This document shows, piece after piece, positions 58,359 to 64,000 of a stretch of DNA of 64,000 bases. Within the stretch, counting starts at the first letter, position 1. Each line of letters starts with the position of its first letter. The DNA is from Geminocystis sp. NIES-3708. Its GTDB lineage: Bacteria; Cyanobacteriota; Cyanobacteriia; Cyanobacteriales; Cyanobacteriaceae. Under the pieces are notes generated by a model. The model had not been told where the DNA came from and did no database searches. It saw only the letters and a list, made by a program, of their open reading frames with translations. Both the position numbers and the translations under genes were made by a program. Where the stretch lies: NCBI RefSeq assembly GCF_001548095.1, contig NZ_AP014815.1:1549656-1613655 (forward strand). The letters are read 5' to 3'.

Positions 58359-58413
58359 ACTATTATCGTTAATTTTTAAAAAAAATAATGGCAAAATAAT
58401 TAGTATTTTATGA

Positions 58414-59925
58414 CTAAAAATGTAGCTCTTGAGTGTTGCTTTTTTCAATTTCTAAAATAATTTTTGGTTTTAACTCTTCTAAATCTTGTTTAAGTTTTTT
58501 TCTACTAACAATTGCCTCTTCATTATGTTTTACTGTTATCATATTACTTACTGAACCCCATTGTTTAAGATTTGTTCTTTGTTTAAGCATTACTTTAAAA
58601 GATAAAAAATCTTGACAAACTTGTGGTTTTTCAATGGGGAAAAATAGTAAATAATATTCTTTAGAATCACTTAATGTATTAACAACTTGTTGACCAATAT
58701 TAGTTTTTAAATCTAAATAACAAGGCAACCAACGAGCTCCATCTTTATGATTATATAATACGGTTAACCATAAAATCATGGGATGAGGATAACTTTGAAA
58801 TAGAAATTGATTGTAACGAATATCATTTTGCCTATTTTTTATATCTACTTCTTCTAGCATGGTACAAACTGTTGAGATTATTTGTTTTTCATAAGTGATA
58901 ATTCTAGGAAATACTATTTTTTGAATGGGCTTATTTTTAGGCCACTTACTTTCTAATAAAAATTGATTTAGAGTTAATTTAGAATCGTTTGATAATAAAT
59001 CATTTTTAGGAATATTCTTGGTAGTAATAGCACTATTATTTTCGCTATTTTTTCGAGAAATTAGATCTAATTTTTGGATAATTTCACCAACACTTTGAGG
59101 ACGATTATTAGGAGATTTTTCGAGACATTTTAAAATTAAATTTTCTAAATCTGCCGCAATATTTAATTCTGAGGAAAATTGAGCTGGTGTTAATTCCGTA
59201 TGAGCTTTATACCATTCTCCCACAGAATCTATTTCTAAATCCCATGGATATTTTTTACTTAACATCAGATACATGATCATACCCAAACTATAAATATCAG
59301 AGCGATTATCTAAGTCTTTCCCCTGTAACTGTTCGGGAGAACAATATCGAGGAGTACCCATGAAACTTTCTGTTTCCCCCTCTTCCGTTTTAATTAATTT
59401 AGCAATGCCAAAATCTAAGACTTTGATCTGTTGTTTTCCATTAGCATCTTCTATCACAAAAACGTTACTAGGTTTTAGATCTCGATGAATCACGGGAGAA
59501 ATTTCCCCTTCAAAAAAAATGCCGTTATGAGCAGTTTCCATCGCACGACAAATTTGACGGGAAAAATCAAAAAATTTCGTTAAGGATATACCATGAATAT
59601 CAATTATTTCAGTGAGATTCTCCCCATTAAGATATTCCATCACATAAAAAGGAACTTTATTTTCATCGACACCATAATCACTAACTTTAACGATGTTATC
59701 ACTTCTCTCTGAAAGTAAAGCACTGATAGTCGCTTCTCTTTGAAACCGTTGAATCATTTTCATATCATTTAATGAGCGAGAGAGAATTTTGACAGCAACA
59801 TTTTGTCTTTTATAAATAGTATCCTCCGCCCGATAAACTATGCCCATTGCACCTTGCCCAATGATTTCTTTTAAGAGGTAACGTTGGACTAATAATTTTT
59901 CTTTATATAAATTACCCTGATCCAT
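58414..59925 (-). CDS. Serine/threonine protein kinase
   Basis: 503 residues. Kinase domain ~15-290: GQGAMGIVYRAED, NVAVKIL (catalytic Lys), VIHRDLKPSN, LDFGIAK, GTPRYCSPEQL. The C-terminal ~190 residues form an uncharacterised domain (W..LTVLYNHKDGARWLP) with no membrane helix. SPN/Pkn2-type cyanobacterial kinase without Pasta repeats. Monocistronic, cytosolic. Confidence 0.93.
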   Translation of the reverse strand: MDQGNLYKEKLLVQRYLLKEIIGQGAMGIVYRAEDTIYKRQNVAVKILSRSLNDMKMIQRFQREATISALLSERSDNIVKVSDYGVDENKVPFYVMEYLNGENLTEIIDIHGISLTKFFDFSRQICRAMETAHNGIFFEGEISPVIHRDLKPSNVFVIEDANGKQQIKVLDFGIAKLIKTEEGETESFMGTPRYCSPEQLQGKDLDNRSDIYSLGMIMYLMLSKKYPWDLEIDSVGEWYKAHTELTPAQFSSELNIAADLENLILKCLEKSPNNRPQSVGEIIQKLDLISRKNSENNSAITTKNIPKNDLLSNDSKLTLNQFLLESKWPKNKPIQKIVFPRIITYEKQIISTVCTMLEEVDIKNRQNDIRYNQFLFQSYPHPMILWLTVLYNHKDGARWLPCYLDLKTNIGQQVVNTLSDSKEYYLLFFPIEKPQVCQDFLSFKVMLKQRTNLKQWGSVSNMITVKHNEEAIVSRKKLKQDLEELKPKIILEIEKSNTQELHF

Positions 59926-60233
59926 AATTATTTAGAGGATTTTATTTTTATTATAGAGTTTTCTTAAGTTTTCCCTTTTGATTATTATTTATATCCAATT
60001 CTTACTAAGTGGATAAACTGAATAACGATAAATTTTATTTTTCTCAAATGCCTGATAATAATTTACATCTTCAAAAATCACCATGGAGACGTTGCATCAA
60101 ACTTCCATAAAGAATTTTAGACATAGAAAAAATTTTTTTGAAAAAGATGATAGGTTTTTGATCGAACTTGGGTAAGGTATCAATAAGAGAAAAAACAAAC
60201 TTTTAAAAACAACTCTCACAGGAGCATAAAGCC
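59926..60233. other. Divergent kinase / pilin control region
   Basis: 308 bases, no gene. The pilin start at 60234 has AGGAG (60219-60223). ATCCA..TGGAT (~59993-60014) can form a weak hairpin. A long leader for the pilin mRNA is likely. Confidence 0.45.
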
Positions 60234-60734
60234 ATGAAACCAGAAGTAACTTTAAAATATTTATCTTACCTCCGTAACAAAAAAAATCAACAAGAAGGTT
60301 TTACCTTAATTGAACTATTAGTCGTTGTAATCATTATCGGTGTACTTGCTGCGGTTGCCTTACCCAATTTATTAGGACAAGTTGGTAAAGCTAGAGAATC
60401 TGAAGCTAAAAACGCCATGGGTACTCTCAACAGAACTCAACAAGCTTACCATTTTGAGAAACAATCCTTTGCTACTGTTGATTCTGCCACCCTCGCTCAG
60501 GCTGACAACGTGTTAGGAACAGTAATCAATAGCCAATATTTCAACATCTCTACCAGTACCGGTGATAGTGACGCTGCAGCTAAAGCCGCAACAGTAGATG
60601 GGGTAAGACAATATGCTGCTTCCATTGCCTTTGGTACTGGTGCTTACAGTAGTGCCGTATGTCAATCCGACAATATTGGTGGTGCTGCTGCCGCTACTGG
60701 TGGTGCTTGTACTTCTGGTACAACCCTCAAATAA
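60234..60734 (+). CDS. Type IV major-pilin-like protein
   Basis: 166 residues. 22-residue basic leader ending Gly, cleaved before FTLIELLVVVIIIGVLAAVA, with Glu5 of the mature chain. KARESEAKNAMGTLNRTQQAY is the cyanobacterial PilA type. A C-terminal Cys pair (AVCQSDN, GACTSG) forms the D-loop. Ala/Gly/Ser/Thr rich, with higher GC than its surroundings, fitting high expression. Ends at its own terminator. Confidence 0.95.
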   Translation: MKPEVTLKYLSYLRNKKNQQEGFTLIELLVVVIIIGVLAAVALPNLLGQVGKARESEAKNAMGTLNRTQQAYHFEKQSFATVDSATLAQADNVLGTVINSQYFNISTSTGDSDAAAKAATVDGVRQYAASIAFGTGAYSSAVCQSDNIGGAAAATGGACTSGTTLK

Positions 60735-60776
60735 TTATTTAGCTTAACAGCATTCTACAAAACAAAATAAAACATA

Positions 60777-60807
60777 AAGAGTGGGTAGTAATACTTGCTC
60801 TTTTTTT
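60777..60807 (+). terminator. Terminator after the first pilin
   Basis: AAGAGTGGGTA (60777-60787) pairs with TACTTGCTCTT (60792-60802, three wobbles) around GTAA, then T's to 60807. It separates pilin 1 from the rest of the cluster. Confidence 0.75.
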
Positions 60808-60815
60808 ATCAACTA

Positions 60816-60835
60816 GTAGGGGGGCGTTGCCCACC
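60816..60835. repeat. GTAGGGGGGCGTTGCCCACC dispersed hairpin, copy 2
   Basis: Same family as 57447-57467 (GTAGGG.GGGC-TT-GCYCACC), with stem GGGC/GCCC and flanks. Lies between the two pilin genes. Confidence 0.6.
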
Positions 60836-60959
60836 ATTTGGCATCTAGGTATAAATCTAACACTTCTTCAAACTTTGGAGAAGTTATCTCCATCGATTGA
60901 TAACAAAGAACCAAAATTTGGGTACATTGAGGGTGTATAAATCAATCCACTAAAAAGCC

Positions 60960-61472
60960 ATGATCGAAACCTTATTATTACAAAAACTAAGGGTAATTAA
61001 TCGTCATCAAACTTCAGGTTTTACCTTAATTGAGCTTTTAGTCACTCTGATTATTGTAGGTATTTTAGCTGCTATTGCCATTCCTAACTTTATCAATCAA
61101 GTGGGCAAAGCCAGAGAAGCGGAAACCAAATCAGCTTTAGGTTCAGTGGCAAGGAGACAACAGGCTTACCACTGGGAAAAACAAACCTTTGCCCCCACCA
61201 TTACCCTTTTAAACGATGGAATCAGTAATAGTTTGGATACTAAATATCATAACTTTCCTGATCCTAGCGATGTGGACGCTACTTTAGTCAAACACCAAGC
61301 CATTGCCATTAACCCTGTCAAAGATCAAGTCAGAAACTTTGCCGCAGGAGTTTATTATAATAGTGGACTTTATACCTTTAGTATTTGTGAATCTTCTGGA
61401 GTAAATCAGGCGGTGAATGTGGGTGATACTGCCGCCGATGATTGCACTAATAGCGGTAAAAAATTAAAATGA
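60960..61472 (+). CDS. Second type IV pilin-like protein
   Basis: 170 residues. Leader of 20 residues ending SG, then FTLIELLVTLIIVGILAAIA with Glu5. Core KAREAETKSALGSVARRQQAY closely follows pilin 1; C-terminal Cys pair (SICESS, DDCTNS). Likely a minor or alternative pilin. Low-GC middle part differs from pilin 1. 12-24 bases precede the next gene. Confidence 0.92.
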   Translation: MIETLLLQKLRVINRHQTSGFTLIELLVTLIIVGILAAIAIPNFINQVGKAREAETKSALGSVARRQQAYHWEKQTFAPTITLLNDGISNSLDTKYHNFPDPSDVDATLVKHQAIAINPVKDQVRNFAAGVYYNSGLYTFSICESSGVNQAVNVGDTAADDCTNSGKKLK

Positions 61473-61496
61473 TGGTAATAATTTTTGATAGGTTCC

Positions 61497-62270
61497 ATGA
61501 AAATAAAATCTTTAATTCCCTTTGTGTTTATACTTTTTTGCGGAATGGGAATAGTTTTTTTTCAGCAGAAATACGTTAAGACAAATATCGAGAATAAAAC
61601 AACACAAGTTGATTATTTCTCACAAGAAGAAAAGCTCAAAACCGCTTTAACTCTACAGAAAAAATTACCTACCGTTGGATTCAACAATTTACTCGCAGAT
61701 TGGCAATACTTACAATTAATCCAATATTTTGGGGATACTCCAGCACGGGATAAAACTGGTTATTCTCTGGTTACAGATTACTTTGAGTTAATTAGTAACT
61801 ATGATCCTTCCTTCGTCAATGCTTATTTTTTCCTCTCCACCGCTAACTCTATTTATGCTGGTAAACCTGAGAAAACTGTAGAATTTCTCGATAAAATTTT
61901 ACCTCAAATTACTCCAGAAGTTAACCCTTTAGCTTTTAATTTATGGACTTATAAAGGAGTAGATGAAATTCTCTTTTTAGGAGATATATCCGCCGCCCAA
62001 AAATCTTACGAAAAATCAGCTCAATGGGCTTTAACCCGAGGAGACGACATCGGCAAAAGCGTTGCCAAACAACGCTTAGAAACTGCCCAATATTTGGCAA
62101 AAAATCCTGATAGTAAAAAAGCTCAAGTTAGTGCTTGGGCAAATATTCTTACTTCTGTTTTTGATGATAAAAGCCGTCAAATGGCAATGGATAAAATTAA
62201 AAGTTTAGGAGGAGAAGTGAATATATCTAAGGATGGTAAAGTACAGGTAAAATTACCCCAAGAAGATTAA
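61497..62270 (+). CDS. TPR-like membrane-anchored protein
   Basis: 257 residues from ATG 61497 (TTG 61485 upstream is possible). N-terminal anchor (~5-25), then a helical body: LLADWQYLQLIQYFGD, NAYFFLSTANSIYAG, and TPR-like helices with AAQKSYEKSAQWAL. C-terminal basic beta piece. Same operon as pilin 2 (24 bases) and the glycosyltransferase (three bases). Probably a pilin assembly or export accessory. Confidence 0.75.
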   Translation: MKIKSLIPFVFILFCGMGIVFFQQKYVKTNIENKTTQVDYFSQEEKLKTALTLQKKLPTVGFNNLLADWQYLQLIQYFGDTPARDKTGYSLVTDYFELISNYDPSFVNAYFFLSTANSIYAGKPEKTVEFLDKILPQITPEVNPLAFNLWTYKGVDEILFLGDISAAQKSYEKSAQWALTRGDDIGKSVAKQRLETAQYLAKNPDSKKAQVSAWANILTSVFDDKSRQMAMDKIKSLGGEVNISKDGKVQVKLPQED

Positions 62271-62273
62271 ATT

Positions 62274-64000
62274 ATGAATGATTTAAAATCCTTAGTTGTC
62301 AAAGAATTAAATCAAGAAAATTACTGGAAATTAAAAAATCTTCTTGAGGAAAGAATTAAAACAAAACCAGAAGAAATTACTAGTTATTTTTATTTAGCAT
62401 TAGTATATTTATTACTTAATGACATAGAAAATACTGATGAGATTTTGATGTCAACTCTTTTAAGTAGTAATAATTTTGATGATGATTTTCAAGAGCTTTT
62501 AAATATTTTTGATGAGATGGCTTTAACTCAATTTCATCATAATAATTTTAGCGTCACAGTAAAAATTTATGGGAAAATTCATCAGCTACTATGGGAACAA
62601 GAAATCTTAAAACCTGAGTGGGGATTATATTATTATAATTTTGCCCTAGCTTTAGAAAAACTACAGGATAAAATGAGGGCGATGGAAGCCTATAAAAAAG
62701 CTATCAATATTAATACCTCTTTAGTAGATGCTTATAATAATTTAGGTAATATTTATTGTTACCTTAATCAATGGGAAAAAGCCGAATTAATTTATCAAAA
62801 AGCCATCGAAACTAACCAGAATTATTTGGGTAGTTATTTTAATTTATTATTAGCCCTTAAAAATAGGGGAAAATTTGATGAAGCAGTCAATTTAGCTATA
62901 AAAACTGCCGATTTATTTCCTGATAATTTTACTTGGCAATTGCAAAAATATTTATTTTTACCTATTATTTATTGTGCAGAAAAAGAAATTATTGATTATC
63001 GTCAAAGATTTAGTCGAGGATTAGATTTTTTAATTAATAATTTAGATTTATCTACTAAAGATAAAAGAAAAAATGCTTTAGAAGCTATTACTAATCATAC
63101 CAATTTTTATTTAGCTTATCAAGGTTATAACGATTTAGATTTACAAAAAAAATATGCTTATTTAGTTACTAAAATTGCAGAAGCAAATTTTCCTCAATGG
63201 TCAAAAAGACGCAGTTATATCAAAGGAAAACAAGAAAGAAAAATAAAACTAGGTTTTGTTTGTGGAGGAAGTTATAATCGAGCTAAATGGTTATTTAAAT
63301 GGTTAGAAAATTTAGATGTAAATAAATTTATTATTCATGTTTATTTTATTGAAAATATTTCTGAGTCTTTAAGAAAACAAATTGAGCAAATAACTAAATT
63401 ATATTGTTGTATTCCTGATAATTTAGAATTAATTTGTAAGCAAATTTATCAAGATAATTTAGATATTTTAACCTATACAGAAATAGGAATGTTACCGCAA
63501 ACTATCGTCATGGGTAGTTTAAAATTAGCTCCAATTCAGTGTGCAACCATCGGACATCCTCTCACTTCTGGATTAGAAACGATTGATTATTATATTTCAA
63601 GGGAGTTAATGGAAACTAAACAGGCACAAAATCATTATTCTGAAAAATTATTTTGCTTACCTAATATTGGTATGTGTTTAGAAAAAGAGGTTATTACTGA
63701 GGTAAATAAAATAAGGGAAGATTTTTATTTAAACTGTGATGATATTATTTATTTATGCAGTCAAATGTTGTTTAAATATCTTCCCCGTCATGATTATTTA
63801 CTTCCAAAAATAGCTCTAAAAGTCCCTCTCGCTAAGTTTGTTTTTATAGAATCTTATCCTGATTTAACGCATATTTTTCAAGAAAGATTAGACATTGTTT
63901 TTAAGAAAAATAACTTAGATTTTCATGATTATTGTGTTTTTTTGCCTTCTTTGTCTCAAGGTGATTATTTTGAGTTAAATTGGTTATCTGATGTCTTTTT
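62274..64000 (+). CDS. TPR glycosyltransferase, SPINDLY/OGT-like (GT41), C-terminus outside window
   Basis: Open from ATG 62274 through the last base (~575 codons). N-terminal TPR repeats (PEWGLYYYNFALALEKLQDK, VDAYNNLGNIYCYLNQWEKA, GSYFNLLLALKNRGKFDEAV) are followed by a GT41-like domain: APIQCATIGHPLTSGLETID matches the OGT/SPY pattern (PIQ.xxxGHPxTSG...xDY) and KLFCLPNIG. Transfers a sugar to Ser/Thr or an S-layer/pilin acceptor; sugar unknown. Three bases after the TPR-like gene. Confidence 0.88.
   Translation, partial: MNDLKSLVVKELNQENYWKLKNLLEERIKTKPEEITSYFYLALVYLLLNDIENTDEILMSTLLSSNNFDDDFQELLNIFDEMALTQFHHNNFSVTVKIYGKIHQLLWEQEILKPEWGLYYYNFALALEKLQDKMRAMEAYKKAININTSLVDAYNNLGNIYCYLNQWEKAELIYQKAIETNQNYLGSYFNLLLALKNRGKFDEAVNLAIKTADLFPDNFTWQLQKYLFLPIIYCAEKEIIDYRQRFSRGLDFLINNLDLSTKDKRKNALEAITNHTNFYLAYQGYNDLDLQKKYAYLVTKIAEANFPQWSKRRSYIKGKQERKIKLGFVCGGSYNRAKWLFKWLENLDVNKFIIHVYFIENISESLRKQIEQITKLYCCIPDNLELICKQIYQDNLDILTYTEIGMLPQTIVMGSLKLAPIQCATIGHPLTSGLETIDYYISRELMETKQAQNHYSEKLFCLPNIGMCLEKEVITEVNKIREDFYLNCDDIIYLCSQMLFKYLPRHDYLLPKIALKVPLAKFVFIESYPDLTHIFQERLDIVFKKNNLDFHDYCVFLPSLSQGDYFELNWLSDVF

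Overview
The window is a stretch of an AT-rich cyanobacterial chromosome. The evidence is the gene content: D2 (psbD), plastocyanin, phosphoribulokinase, cyanobacterial small families (UPF0367, DUF3493, DUF2358, DUF4079, DUF3685/Ycf55, DUF2301), a cyanobacterial SepF, and at least twelve copies of the HIP1 octamer GCGATCGC. Base composition and gene style resemble the Geminocystis/Cyanobacterium group, but that placement is an inference. I found no tRNA, rRNA, CRISPR array or intact insertion sequence. Genes lie on both strands in short operons.

Layout: 1-9.3 kb holds a cut-off miaB, a small secreted protein, a stand-alone psbD, an ABC ATPase, a NYN nuclease, sepF-proC, a 33-residue membrane mini-protein, fabG, a sirohydrochlorin chelatase, the SRP RNA (minus strand) and petE. 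9.3-20 kb holds adk, a Na+/H+ antiporter, a c-type-haem-motif HAMP sensor, a GT39-type glycosyltransferase pair, ureG, a YlqF-type GTPase, nadD and an NrtR-like Nudix regulator. 20-31 kb holds a SAM hydrolase (DUF62), an M23 peptidase, a GIY-YIG protein, a ferredoxin, a NatE/LivF ATPase, two sugar-nucleotide epimerases and a second antiporter with Usp domains. 31-47 kb is housekeeping: a Fur-family regulator, DUF3685, FtsH, HD/DUF4336 proteins, FKBP, LepB, pgk, ahcY, a pentapeptide protein, a CHAD protein and prk.

The accessory part is 47.2-54.8 kb. An ArsR-type regulator is a pseudogene with two stops and sits before a Tat-type beta-carbonic-anhydrase-like protein. From 49.4 to 54.7 kb lies a decayed defence and toxin-antitoxin island: three hicA relics, two hicB relics, a BrnA/CopG-like fragment, and an ApaLI-like restriction endonuclease with its beta-class DNA methyltransferase. 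Every one of these is broken by stops, frameshifts, a 19-bp tandem duplication or an inserted twin-hairpin repeat. Between and beside them stand intact genes: a DUF4263/Shedu-like nuclease, a guanine/cytidine-type deaminase and a membrane ABM-domain protein. None of the broken reading frames is visible as one long ORF; I rebuilt them by reading across the frame breaks.

After alaS, DUF3493, DUF2358 and a Ser/Thr kinase, the window ends (60.2-64 kb) in two type IV pilins, a TPR-like protein and a cut-off SPINDLY/OGT-like (GT41) TPR glycosyltransferase on one strand. This is a candidate pilin plus glycosylation unit.
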